Positions 1 through 8,399 of a DNA stretch of 64,000 bases are shown piece by piece. The first letter of the stretch is position 1; the number at the start of each line of letters is the position of its first letter. The notes beneath the pieces were generated by a model. It did not search any database, was not told where the DNA came from, and was given only the letters and a program-made list of their open reading frames with translations. Source of the DNA: Zygnema cylindricum (Eukaryota; Streptophyta; Zygnematophyceae; Zygnematales; Zygnemataceae). The stretch is from the NCBI GenBank assembly GCA_037447655.1, contig JBBHKE010002158.1, forward strand, positions 109,330 to 173,329. The letters run 5' to 3'. The position numbers and the translations under genes were made by a program.

Positions 1-1
1 T

Positions 2-238
2 TATAGAAGTACAAAGCATTTAGTGAACACAACCATCACAGTCTGCACGCTGCATAATTTGTTATTAGAGGAAAATGTGTCTTATTTGGATGAAGTTATT
101 CCGCCTACTACGCCACCGAATGAAGAATGGGAGGAGGACAGAGATCGCATTGACATGTATGACGTCGAAGAGGGTAGACAATTGCGTGATTTTTTAGCGC
201 AAGACATGTACGAGAGGCATGGGGTTTATGAACGGTAA
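2..238 (+). pseudogene. PIF/Harbinger-type transposase, C-terminal fragment
   Basis: The frame is open from the window edge (position 2) to a TAA after codon 238. The protein carries the C-x-L-H-N-L-L signature (TVCTLHNLLLEEN), which in HARBI1/PIF DDE transposases lies near the C-terminus, after the last catalytic acidic residue. An acidic tail rich in E/D/R follows, as is usual there. The catalytic DDE core would lie upstream, outside the window, so activity cannot be judged. No MYB-like partner ORF or terminal inverted repeat was seen; 239-508 is unassigned. Alternative: a domesticated HARBI1-like host gene, which is less likely in this repeat setting. Confidence 0.6.
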
Positions 239-508
239 GAGTACGAGTAATTGTAATCGTACGGTAAGAGAAATTGAAATAGGGAGGGAACAAGTAAGTT
301 AGCTTGAAATCGATTGATTCCATTGTGGCCAACAAGAAAACTTACAGATTGAAAGAGAAAGTGTAGGAGAGGAGGAGATATGTTGGAATGAGATTAGAAC
401 ATTACCAATTGTAAGGGTTTTATTTGATGACCAGAGGTAATACAAGATCATAGAAGGTGATAGAGGAAAGAATTCCATGGGAGAGAGTGAAGAAAGTTCA
501 GAAATTGG

Positions 509-952
509 GTGAGAATCATGGATAAAAATATGAGTTCGGAAGATGTAGATTTTACGAGGAACTTAGTGGGGACTCTTGATTTAGGGATAAATTTGAAGGG
601 TAATGGTTTTGACATCACTAATGGGAGTGATGCCATCTATGAAGGTGTGCCTCTAAAAGGGTTAGCATCTGAGTATGTGTTGCAAATTGGGAATGGGGCT
701 GACTTTTCGAAATACAAAAGGGAAAGTGGATTTTGGTTGGATGAAAAGGGGAGGAGGTGGATAAAAACTTTGCTCGAATTTATGAAAAGTGGCATGCAAA
801 ATAAAATGTATGATCGACAAGATGAAATTATTTTTGGTTATCTAATACACTTTCTTAAATATAAAGGTATTTGCTTGAAGCTTCATGAAAGAAAAAGGAA
901 AAACGAAAGGAAAATAAATATAAATGTATTTGTTGTTTCTCAAGGGAGTTGA
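509..952 (+). pseudogene. Ty1/copia RNase H domain fragment
   Basis: A 147-codon frame. Residues 15-65 align by eye with the copia RNase H start in this window: RNLVGT for RYLVGT, NGSDAIYEGVPL for TWSDASYGDVPL, EYVLQIGNGA for GYVLQIGDGA. Residues near 82-106 still follow the family (WIKTLLEFMKSG, then a D-x-Q motif for the CDNQATI block), after which homology fades into lysine-rich sequence. Reverse transcriptase and upstream pol are missing, so this is a 5'-truncated copy. A purine tract and an LTR follow, as expected for the 3' end of an element. The sequence is diverged (EGVPLKGLAS replaces GDVPLRRSTS), pointing to an old insertion. Confidence 0.6.
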
Positions 953-1054
953 AAGTAAAGTAGACTAGAAAATAAGAGGAGTGTTGAAATTTAAGTATTT
1001 TCTAGGTCTAGAGATTGTAAAATAAAAGGCAAAGAGGAGACACTGACAGCTTGC

Positions 1055-1118
1055 CTCTAACTCTTCACTCAAGTCCCCAAACTTGTCGCAGTCACTAAAG
1101 ACTTGAGGAGGAGTTAAA
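1055..1118 (+). other. LTR 5'-region hairpin (type b)
   Basis: The left arm AACTCTTCACTCAAGTC pairs with the right arm GACTTGAGGAGGAGTT around the conserved loop core ACTTGTCGCAGTCACT. The stem bases differ from those of type a and d LTRs, yet pairing is kept. Confidence 0.6.
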
Positions 1119-1182
1119 TCCATGGTTGCTTAGGCTGTCCAAAGAGGACAGGAAGGCAAATCTTGATAGAGTTACCTAAAAG

Positions 1183-1270
1183 GTTTGACGGACCCAGGAT
1201 TTTATCCAGATACCTACCGTTTGTCAAACTACCCGTTTGCCTTAACCTATAAGTCTAAGATTAGTGGTAG
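1183..1270 (-). other. Antisense tRNA-like block in LTR
   Basis: Read on the minus strand it contains a D-arm-like stretch, then GGATAAAATCC in place of the T-arm/B box, then GGTCCGTCAAA. This is the most eroded of the copies; the arm following the T-arm can still pair with TTTGTCAAAC-type sequence upstream. Confidence 0.4.
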
Positions 1271-1658
1271 GATATAATAGGTCTGACAGATATTTAATTT
1301 GTTACACGTAGACTAGTTCATTTAATGAGAAATAGATACGTAATGCACAGATACAGTTTTGAATAGTACAATGTACGGTTTAATATATTATATGAAACAG
1401 ATAGCGCGCATTTGTTTCAAACCCGAAACAAATAACGCGCGTATATTTTCAACGGCTATAGTTGTATCCGGTTTTGATCGGACGGCCACGATAGGCGCCG
1501 CGATCACGGAATATGTACTTTTGGCGTTTTACTCTCATCGCCACATCATGTAACACGTGGCGCGACAACGTTGGATTGCGGCAACTCCGTAGATTAACGA
1601 AACAAATACGGGTAAGACATGTGTCGACACTTTAGCCATGTCGTACGATGGTCATACT

Positions 1659-1684
1659 AAAAGTACACCAGCACATGTACTTTT
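1659..1684. promoter_or_regulatory. GTAC inverted repeat in LTR
   Basis: AAAAGTAC and GTACTTTT are separated by 10 nt. The same arrangement recurs in other LTRs, for example 38635-38660. GTAC is the core bound by SBP/SPL proteins; a role here is inference. Confidence 0.45.
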
Positions 1685-1802
1685 CTGTACAACACAAAAA
1701 TTTGATTGGTGTTGTACGTCAGTAGAAAAAGTTTTAGAGAGAGATAGGACTTAGAAAATTTAGTAGGTAGCAGCCTCTCTCCGAGAGAGCTCCAATACAA
1801 AA

Positions 1803-1816
1803 GGTCATATTTGACC
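1803..1816. promoter_or_regulatory. Paired inverted W-box-like motif
   Basis: GGTCATATTTGACC holds two TTGAC-type cores facing each other. The same site recurs at 27012, 38502, 45134, 51815, 56841 and 62172, always just upstream of the CATAACTTACTGCTC block. Confidence 0.45.
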
Positions 1817-2170
1817 ATTCATAACTATCAATTTACTTGACAATTTTCAGTGATTCTTTTTGCTGCGAACTCAAAAGAGTCCATGCTACACAAGGGTGTA
1901 GTCGGTCAGAGATTTTGCTTGCCACGGTGGCTGCATTTCTAAGAGAAAGTCAAAGTGGGTGAATGTGTCCAAAACTCATATTCTAACTTTGTATTCTGTG
2001 GTAGAACTAAGCACACAAAGAGTCTTATTTCACAAGGGTGAAGCTAAAATGGATTTCTGATTGTCAAAGGGTCATTTATTTGGGTTTATATCAACTTGGA
2101 GTCGGCACTATCTAGATTAGCTTCTTTTGGATCTGCGATTTCTGTGGCCAATGGAGCACACATGGTTTCA

Positions 2171-2346
2171 GAAAGCGTGCGTGCATGCATTAAATCGTGC
2201 GTGCATGCCGAATACCGCGCGTTCGTGCAAAATATTGCGCGTGCATCCAAAATACCGCGCGTGCGTGCATTACTTCGTGCGCGCACGTTGAATATCGCGC
2301 GTGCGGGCATGATATCGTGCGCGCGGGCAACCGACACGATGGGGCA
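2171..2346. repeat. 20-bp alternating purine-pyrimidine tandem array (copy 1)
   Basis: About eight degenerate units of 20 bp with consensus near AAATATCGTGCGTGCATGCA. Runs such as GCGTGCGTGCATGCA alternate strictly between purine and pyrimidine and include RY-type CATGCA cores. Related arrays sit at 6791-6910 and 33845-34128 in the same repeat family, always ending in a segment like GCAACCGACACGATGG or a variant. Confidence 0.8.
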
Positions 2347-2356
2347 TGACTCTTGT

Positions 2357-2540
2357 CGTGCATGAGAGGTAAGCAAGCAAACATGCATCACAACCAGCAA
2401 AGTCATGCTCACCAACATATATACCAGCAAAAATAAATATGAAAAGACAAAAAATCTATTCACCATGAGAAGGAATAAAGGTGAAAATGTCCCAAAGAGA
2501 GAAGGGGAGGTATTTTCCCCTAGAGTGAAGTGGACCCAAT
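2357..2540 (-). repeat. 180-bp segment of the RY-array repeat family
   Basis: Begins (plus strand) CGTGCATGAGAGGTAAGCAAG and ends near GACCCAATAATT. On the minus strand it directly follows a purine tract (GAGGGGGGGAATTAT) at the end of the gag-protease body, as the start of a 3' LTR would. Copies: 5614-5777, 6957-7130, 32757-32941. Confidence 0.6.
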
Positions 2541-2699
2541 AATTCCCCCCCTCATCTCCTTCGCCTGTGGAGGAGCTGGCCAACACAACCGGAAATTTAG
2601 AACAACCATGGCGGAAGCAATGGTCAGCCAGGTTGAAAGAAAATGGAGAATTGGTGCACTCCATGTGGAACCTTTGATCACCACCTGTACATGTATACA

Positions 2700-3443
2700 C
2701 TCTTTACAAACTCAACATCTTGTTAATATCAATGTCAACCACAGGGAGAATGTGTGAAGGGACATTGGTGTCGAAAAAATCCAGGAGATGACGCGAGTCG
2801 AGGAGAGGATCGGGTTCTCTGTCAATTTTGGACAATGAAGGGGTGTCTGAAAGGATCTTTTCTGAGGTGTGGCAAAGGTCAATACAGGAAAAATGCAGCG
2901 AGAGCGGAAGCCAAATGTGCAATAGTGGGCAACAGTTTGCGAGAAGAGACAAGAGGGAGGCAGATTTTGTGCTCGGAAAATTAGAGGGACGGTAAGAGAA
3001 GGTCTGATCATACATATCAACTCCCCTAACGATTCGGAAAATAACATCATGTCCCACTAAGCATTCGTAGTCGTTGCATATGGTGACCAATGCTCGGACA
3101 AAAACTTCCACGGACTCACCTTCGGTTCCATTTTGGAATCGAAAGGTGAGCCGGTCCTTGGTGATTCCAAGAACGCCTCCGTGGTACTGGCTGAAGTGAG
3201 AAGCCGAGTTGGCGTGGCTTGAAGCTTGTCTGCGGTCAGACCAAGCTTAAGCGCAAATCTGTATCCGCGGATCACGGGTTTGGCTCTGTTGTCCATGAGA
3301 GGGAGAGAAGGAGCAACACTATTAACGGAGAAGGACTTTTGAGAATTGTCCAAGAAACTGATGTGAGGATCAATGTCACGGCGCTCATCCGCGGTAACCG
3401 GTTGAAAAACTGAAAGACTAAAATTCATTTGCAACGCCCTCAA
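2700..3443 (-). pseudogene. Retropepsin-like protease of the RY-array element, copy 1
   Basis: Reading frames on the minus strand shift twice. One frame gives LPLMDNRAKPVI, the expected place of an aspartic-protease D-T/S-G-A motif, here D-N-R-A. After a frame change comes GGVLGITKDRLTFRFQNG, then ALVTICNDYECLVGHDVIF, the typical distal retropepsin strand with a LVGHD-type motif. About 400 bp further on the body ends in a purine tract and the 180-bp repeat. No reverse transcriptase, RNase H or integrase motif lies between. The paralogue at 7560-8177 has the same order (DTRAKPVI, then ALVTKSNDYKCLVGHDVI), which supports the reading. Confidence 0.55.
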
Positions 3444-3499
3444 AGCGGTGGCCGCAGCAAACTCATCAACAATGGGAGTGGCTTTGGGAACCTAATTAG

Positions 3500-4867
3500 G
3501 AAAGAGAGAGGCCCTAAGGGCTTCATCAATCATGGTAGAAATGATTGTTAGCCGTTCCTTGACTCGATGTGCATCATATATGGTACTATCCAGAATTGTG
3601 AGAGCTTCTGCCACAATGGAGGAAGTAATGTCTCGTAGAGAAGAGAGAGATTCTTTCTCGAACAAAAGTGGAATTCGGAAATTCGGGAATTTACCGTCCC
3701 GATTCTGATTAGGCGAGCCCTTATCCAAAGTAGTCGCTCGTTGTTGGACCGTAAATCCCGGAGGATTTGGCCGACCAACGATGGCATGTGGACAACTGTC
3801 CTCGCCATCCCTGTAAACTGGGGTTTCTTTTCGGCTATGAAGGCAGCAAATTGCTCCTTCATCATGGCGGCCATCATGACTTGCAACTCAGCCTTTTCCC
3901 TCTCTCGTCGAGAGATCTTAGGCAGAGTCGCCTCTTTCTCAGTCTATGTGGGAGGAGTGACGGGCTTTGCAGAACGGGATGGAATTCCACCGTTCTGAAT
4001 CTGATTATGATAAGAGAAATTAAGGTCCTTAACATGGCAGCCGTAGACGTAATGTCCCTTGTGCTCGCAATGGGTGGGCCGACTTATCTGGGCACATGGT
4101 GGCATCATGCCCTGTGTTTCCACAACATAAACACAATCGGTCTCCAGAATTAAATGGCGGGTTTCCCATGGTCGGTGTCTTTGGAGGCCTATTGTTCGGC
4201 CATGGGCTGCTTCGTAGAGAAAGTGGGGAAACAACTTCCGAACGATCATGAGATTTCCACCAACATGATTGTATCTCATATTCTACCGCATATTGAGCGA
4301 CTTGATCAAATGTAAATTTCAGACCGTAAGTCTGAGTGAGATGACTAAGTATAAAACGTTTCTATTGATCTCGAAACTGGCCAACAAACTTTTGAACAGC
4401 TTTCGCATCGGACATTAGGTCCGATAAATCTTCTCACAAAGTCTCCATGCGAGTACGTAAAGCAAGGGCGGTTTCACCTGGTTTACGTGTGAAATTCATC
4501 AATTGTTTCACCTGATCGAGGTTTTGTATCCGATACTCGACTTCTAAGAAATCAAACATAACAGAAAGTGGATTTCGCAACGAAATTATCATCCCTGGTC
4601 GTGTTGGGACAGCAGCACGAGCCGCCACAATATATAGGCAAGGAATTTCTGGGACTACGAGAATAAAGACAATACCCTGGGCGTCTAAGATCTCGAGAAA
4701 AGCGGCATGGTATCGAATATCCGCTTGGCCTATGACCTTTGGTGTACCTGCAAAAGGAGGGGAAAATTTTGTCATCACTCTTATAACATCATACTTGGGG
4801 GAATATAATGTAAGGGTCGAACCTTTGAGGTATCGACCAAAAAGAGAGAATGCTACACGAAGATGAA
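3500..4867 (-). pseudogene. Gag-like polyprotein of the RY-array element, copy 1 (cut by assembly gap)
   Basis: Read from 4867 downwards: VAFSLFGRYLKGSTLTLY, then SPPFAGTPKVIGQADI, then a helical block ending GETALALRTRMETL (ORF 4434-4778). It continues after stops with QAVQ-type sequence to a zinc knuckle C-L-C-C-G-N-T-G-H-D-A-T-M-C at about 4090-4145. A frameshift separates this from a second, incomplete knuckle (HCEHKGHYVYGCH; its first Cys is absent). The 9.2-9.8 kb copy matches block by block. The N-terminus is lost at the N run. I do not recognise the exact Gag family; membership of an LTR element is inferred from the knuckle, protease and purine-tract order. Confidence 0.6.
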
Positions 4868-4877
4868 NNNNNNNNNN
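4868..4877. other. Assembly gap (10 N)
   Basis: Ten N placed between the truncated gag copy and a low-complexity run. The true size is unknown. Missing upstream exons of the fucosyltransferase-like gene could lie here or beyond. Confidence 0.98.
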
Positions 4878-4910
4878 CCTCCCCCTCCTCCCCCTCCTCC
4901 CCCTCCTCCC
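4878..4910. repeat. CCTCCCCCT microsatellite
   Basis: A 9-bp unit repeated about 3.7 times, directly beside the N run; probably the cause of the gap. Confidence 0.9.
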
Positions 4911-4990
4911 ACAAATATTTTAGGTTTATCTTTTTTAGATTAGAAAAAGATGCAATTATAGTCACACATTTTTTGTTGTTTTTGTTGCAG
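4911..4990 (+). other. Intron end with 3' splice acceptor
   Basis: A T-rich tract (TTTTTTGTTGTTTTTGTTGCAG) ends in AG at 4990, directly before the conserved coding block. Sequence upstream in the same frame has no family similarity. The intron is phase 0. Confidence 0.6.
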
Positions 4991-5266
4991 ACTGTCATTG
5001 ACGAAACCAACAATTATCCAACTTGGGATTTTCTTTTCACAAACAATGAACGACAAGTAGGAAATACGTCAATGAAGTCGTATGAAAATTCCGTTGGCAT
5101 GGATAAATTGATATTGTTGAGCTTTGCAAATTTGTTAGTAGCCGGAGAGTGCGATTATTTTGTCGGAGTGTTGGGATCAAATTGGAATCGACTAATCAAT
5201 GAGTTACGCCTCACGAGTGGTAGATTAAATGTTGGAATTGTAGCCCTTAATAATGGTCAGAGTTAG
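4991..5266 (+). CDS. GT23/FUT8-like fucosyltransferase-type protein, last exon
   Basis: The exon encodes 91 residues to a TAG. It starts TVIDETNNYPTWDFL, followed by SYENSVGMDKLILLSFANLLVAGECDYFVGVLGSNWNRL and NELRLTSGR. The order 'ide..yP.w.f', then a helix, then 'CDyFVgtlgSNWnRLi.ELR' is that of the C-terminal nucleotide-sugar-binding half of the alpha-1,6-fucosyltransferase-like fold (GT23/FUT8-related); such enzymes act in the Golgi on glycans. The start was set by the TTGCAG acceptor. Upstream exons are not visible: a repeat body and the N gap precede it. It may be the end of a live gene with a TE-filled intron, or a stranded fragment. The exon has no internal stop or frameshift, unlike everything around it. 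Confidence 0.65.
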   Translation, partial: TVIDETNNYPTWDFLFTNNERQVGNTSMKSYENSVGMDKLILLSFANLLVAGECDYFVGVLGSNWNRLINELRLTSGRLNVGIVALNNGQS

Positions 5267-5610
5267 AGGGGGAGAAAGTCTAGGAATTTGTGTAATAACA
5301 AATACATAAGCATACATAGGAAGTCAAATAATATTTTTTGTTGAGATGCTTTGCAAAAATAAGTTTGTTGCATTTTGTGCGTCCCTAGATGTATTTGTTT
5401 GTTTCGTGGGATTTAGATTACATTTCGTTTCGGCAAATTGGATTTAGTGCGTAGTACTTGGTCTAAGGACGTGTCTTTGCACTTGCGCGACTTTGTTTGT
5501 GAATGAGAGTTAGTGGAGAATATATTTTCTCGGATGCTAAGTGATAAGTGAGTAAGAGAGAGTTAAAGACTTGAGGTGAAAACTCTTCGAGTTAATATAC
5601 TGATATTTTT
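5267..5610 (+). other. 3' flank of the fucosyltransferase-like exon
   Basis: No coding sequence recognised. AT-rich with several AATAA-like hexamers that could serve polyadenylation. It ends where the RY-array repeat begins (TGTGCATGGAGAG). Confidence 0.5.
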
Positions 5611-6361
5611 GTTGTGCATGGAGAGAAAACAAAGCGAAACATGCATCACAACCAACAAAGTCATGCGTGAAGATATGTACAAACGTGAAATAAAAATGAA
5701 CGACATGAAGAAAGATAAAAAATATAAACATCAATAAGATTAGAAATAAGGAAATAATACTTCTTTAACATGACATAAACTCAATTATTACTAAGCCGTG
5801 AGATAGCCACTAGGCTCCCAGGTCTTCCACGTATTCTCTACAAGAGTTATTTCAAAAAAAAGGCAATGAAACAACATAAAACACTTCCAACTAAAACCAA
5901 GAAAATCGGATATAGTCAATAATGACGCTTTCCCAATGAAACCAAAAATGCCACACCAACGAATACACTCAAGCAAACCGTTTAGCTGTTCGGAGAATGG
6001 CTCAACTTGGCACAAGATGCCACACCTCAAGCCTCTACTCCACCAATTGCTAAAAAGACAAGTTTGGAGGGAAACTTTCCGGACTTAGTCAAAGCCGTGT
6101 GGATTAAAAATGTAGCAGCAAAGTAGGAGATAAAAATCCGTATGCTAACTAGCACCTATCACTAGCTAACAAGTGGATAAAGAAATAATGGGCAATCGTT
6201 GGCAAGGAGGAAGCAAAGAAACTGCTCCGCCGCTAAGAGAAAATTCATGTCCAAAAACTAAATTCTCTAAGTCTAAAAATTAGCCTAAGTAGAAGCTAAG
6301 CTACGCCTAACGCGAAACTAGCCTACGTCTAACCTATTTTACATGAATGAAAACTACTTAA

Positions 6362-6388
6362 GATGTTGGCCAATAGGCGGCCAACATC
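6362..6388. other. Perfect 10-bp hairpin in RY-array repeat
   Basis: GATGTTGGCC, a 7-nt loop, then GGCCAACATC. Also present at 11892-11918 (one stem mismatch) and 33510-33536 (perfect), although flanks differ. Confidence 0.65.
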
Positions 6389-6790
6389 GTCTGCCGTACG
6401 TTTAACAAAGTCCACAATCCAAGGGTAAAAACCCTCCCTATCTAAGTGTGTGCGTAAACCTACTTGGGTTCACGCCTTACATGCGCACTAATGAGAAAGC
6501 GCCAACGAAACGTACATGGTGCATGTAATTCGTACGTCGGGAAAGTTCACTTGAGGTGAAAAAATACCTATGAAATCGAAAATAAAGGTGAAACCAAAGT
6601 ACATAATAAACACAAGGTACAAATAAAATCCACGATCGTATTCCAAAATTGCGTACCTATGAAATGAAACGAAACAAAAGTACTCACGAAATTAGTTCAT
6701 ATTCAAATAGACACGTGCGCGAATCGCGCAAACGCCTAAACTAAGCAAATGGGCGATATATTGCAGAGCAAACTAAGTGACCTTGTATGA

Positions 6791-6910
6791 AATTTTGCGC
6801 TCGTGCCCAAATTGTGCATGCGTAAATGATATCGTGCGCGCGCATTAAATATCGCGCGCACGTGCAAAATATCGTTCATGCGTGGGAAATATCGTGCAAG
6901 CATGCAACCA
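6791..6910. repeat. 20-bp alternating purine-pyrimidine array (copy 2)
   Basis: About six units, for example AATATCGCGCGCACGTGCAA and AATATCGTGCAAGCATGCAA, in the same position relative to the 180-bp segment as in the other loci. Confidence 0.75.
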
Positions 6911-7559
6911 ATATCATTTCGTGCACCCACCCGACATGTTGCCGTATAACTGCTGTCGTGCATGGAGAGAAAACATAGCAAAACATGTATCACAACCAGC
7001 ACAGTCATTTGTGAAGATAAACACAAAAACGTGAAATGAAAATGAATGACATGAATAAAGACAAAAAATTTAAACATCAATGAGATTAATAATAAGGAAA
7101 AAATACTCCCTTGACATGACATGAACCCTATAATTCCCCACTCTAGCTCTTTAGCCTGCTAGAAAGCCAACACCACTAGGAGCATGCAACAACCATAGCG
7201 ACAACAATCGTCAGCCGGGTGGATTGGAAAAATGGGAGCAAGGAACTCCGTGCGAAACCCCAGACCTCCATTTGTCCATGTAATTACCCTCTGCAAACTC
7301 AACACCGCTTTAGTATTGATGTCAAGCACATGGAGAATATGAGTGAGATATCAGAGTCCAAAGTGTCTTAGAAATTACTCGAGTCGATGAGAAATCCGGG
7401 CTTGGTGAAAATTTCCTGCAATAATAGGTTATCAACTAGGATGTTTTATACGAAAAGAGAGTCCCAAATGTCTTCCCTTAGGTCGATACAAGAAAATGCA
7501 AGAAAGTGAAAACTTAATGTGCCATGGTGGGCAATGGTTTAGAAGGAATGATAAGAGGA

Positions 7560-8177
7560 AGACAGATTTTGTGTTCCGGAAAGTTAGAGGGACGGTAGGA
7601 GAAGGTTTGATGATGGATATCTACTCCCACATTGATTTCGATGATAACATCATGTCCCACTAAGCATTTGTAATCGTTGGATTTTGTGACCAATGCTGAG
7701 ACACAAATTCCCAAAGACTCACTTAGTTCCGTTTTGGAATTGAAAGACGAGCGGGTCTTTCGTGATTCAAAGCATTGGCTCTGTGGTACCGGCTGAAGTG
7801 AGAAGCCGAGTAGCCTCGGCTTTGAGCTTTTCTACTGTCAAACCAAGCTTGAGCGCAATCTGGACCCGAGGATCACGGGTTTGGCTCGGGTATCCATGAG
7901 AGGGAGAGAAGGAGCGACACCATTGACGGAGACGGACTTTTGAGAGTTGTCCAAGAAACTGATATCAAGTTCAAGGTTACGGTGCTCATACCAAGCTTGA
8001 GCGCAATCTGGACCCGAGGATCACGGGTTTGGCTCGGGTGTCCATGAGAGGGAGAGAAGGAGCGACACCATTGACGGAGAAGGACTTTTGAGAGTTGTCC
8101 AAGAAACTGATATCAACTAGAGGAGAGGCCATGGGAACCTCATAAACAAAAGGAGAGGCTTTAACGTCATCGATCAT
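7560..8177 (-). pseudogene. Retropepsin-like protease of the RY-array element, copy 2
   Basis: The minus frame 8177-7986 gives SLPLMDTRAKPVILG, with D-T-R-A where D-T-G-A is expected; the frame at 7714-7514 gives VSALVTKSNDYKCLVGHDVI, the distal protease strand. Between them a 148-bp direct duplication (7843-7990 and 7991-about 8119) repeats the active-site region. Downstream to 7140 there is no reverse transcriptase or integrase, only non-coding sequence and the purine-rich GAGTGGGGAATTAT. Both family copies have Arg at the third active-site position but by different codons (AGA and CGA), so either the loss is independent or the motif is misread. Confidence 0.5.
7843..8119. repeat. 148-bp tandem duplication in the protease region
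   Basis: Both copies begin CCAAGCTTGAGCGCAATCTG, at 7843 and 7991; they differ by only a few bases, so the duplication is recent relative to the element. Confidence 0.9.
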
Positions 8178-8399
8178 TGCAAAATCGATGCTTAGCCGTG
8201 TTTTGACTCAATGCACATCATGTATGGTGCTATCAAGAATGGTGAGAGGTTCAGCCACAATGGAGGAAGTCGTGTCTAGTAGAGGAAAGAGAGATTATTC
8301 CTTGAACGAAAATGGAATTCGGGAATTTTGTAATTTTCTGTCACGATTGTGGTCAAGCGAGCCCTTATCGAAAGTAGTTGCCTGTTGTTAGACGGTAGA

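Larger units (their letters stand above)
982..2170 (+). mobile_element. Type-b copia LTR (3' LTR of the RNase H fragment)
   Basis: It starts TGTTGAAATT directly after the purine tract AATAAGAGGAG and ends ATGGTTTCA, 1189 bp. Landmarks in order: GTATTTTCTAGGTC near the start, the long hairpin (1055-1118), an antisense tRNA-like block (1183-1270), the GTAC inverted repeat (1659-1684), paired W boxes (1803-1816), and a terminal ATG at 2151 that would open gag. Solo relatives lie at 26657-27906 and 34546-41948 on the minus strand. The right edge abuts the 20-bp array, so this element inserted into or next to that repeat. Confidence 0.75.
5611..7130 (-). mobile_element. RY-array LTR-like repeat (180 bp - array - body - 180 bp)
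   Basis: On the minus strand from 7130: the 180-bp segment (to 6957), the 20-bp array (6910-6791), a roughly 920-bp AT-rich body (6700-5783) ending CGGCTTAGTA, then a second 180-bp copy (5777-5614). It follows the gag-protease body 7140-9819 just as the shorter version follows copy 1. I read 180-array-body as the LTR and the extra 180 bp as the start of a neighbouring copy. The alternative is a miniature element with 180-bp terminal repeats. Exact ends are not resolved because no clean target duplication is visible. Confidence 0.5.

Noticed and set aside
2171-2346. CRISPR-like direct repeats
   Set aside because: Units are contiguous without unique spacers, degenerate, and in a eukaryotic repeat context.
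2086-2700. 204-codon minus-strand ORF and its neighbours with CARTI/HARYS-type repeats
   Set aside because: The repetitive peptide is the 20-bp array translated; no conserved domain, and different frames of the array all stay open because its units lack stops.
4850-4990. Coding sequence upstream of the fucosyltransferase-like exon in the same frame
   Set aside because: It crosses the N gap and a CCTCCCCCT repeat and translates to S/P and F-rich residues without similarity; a strong acceptor marks the exon start instead.
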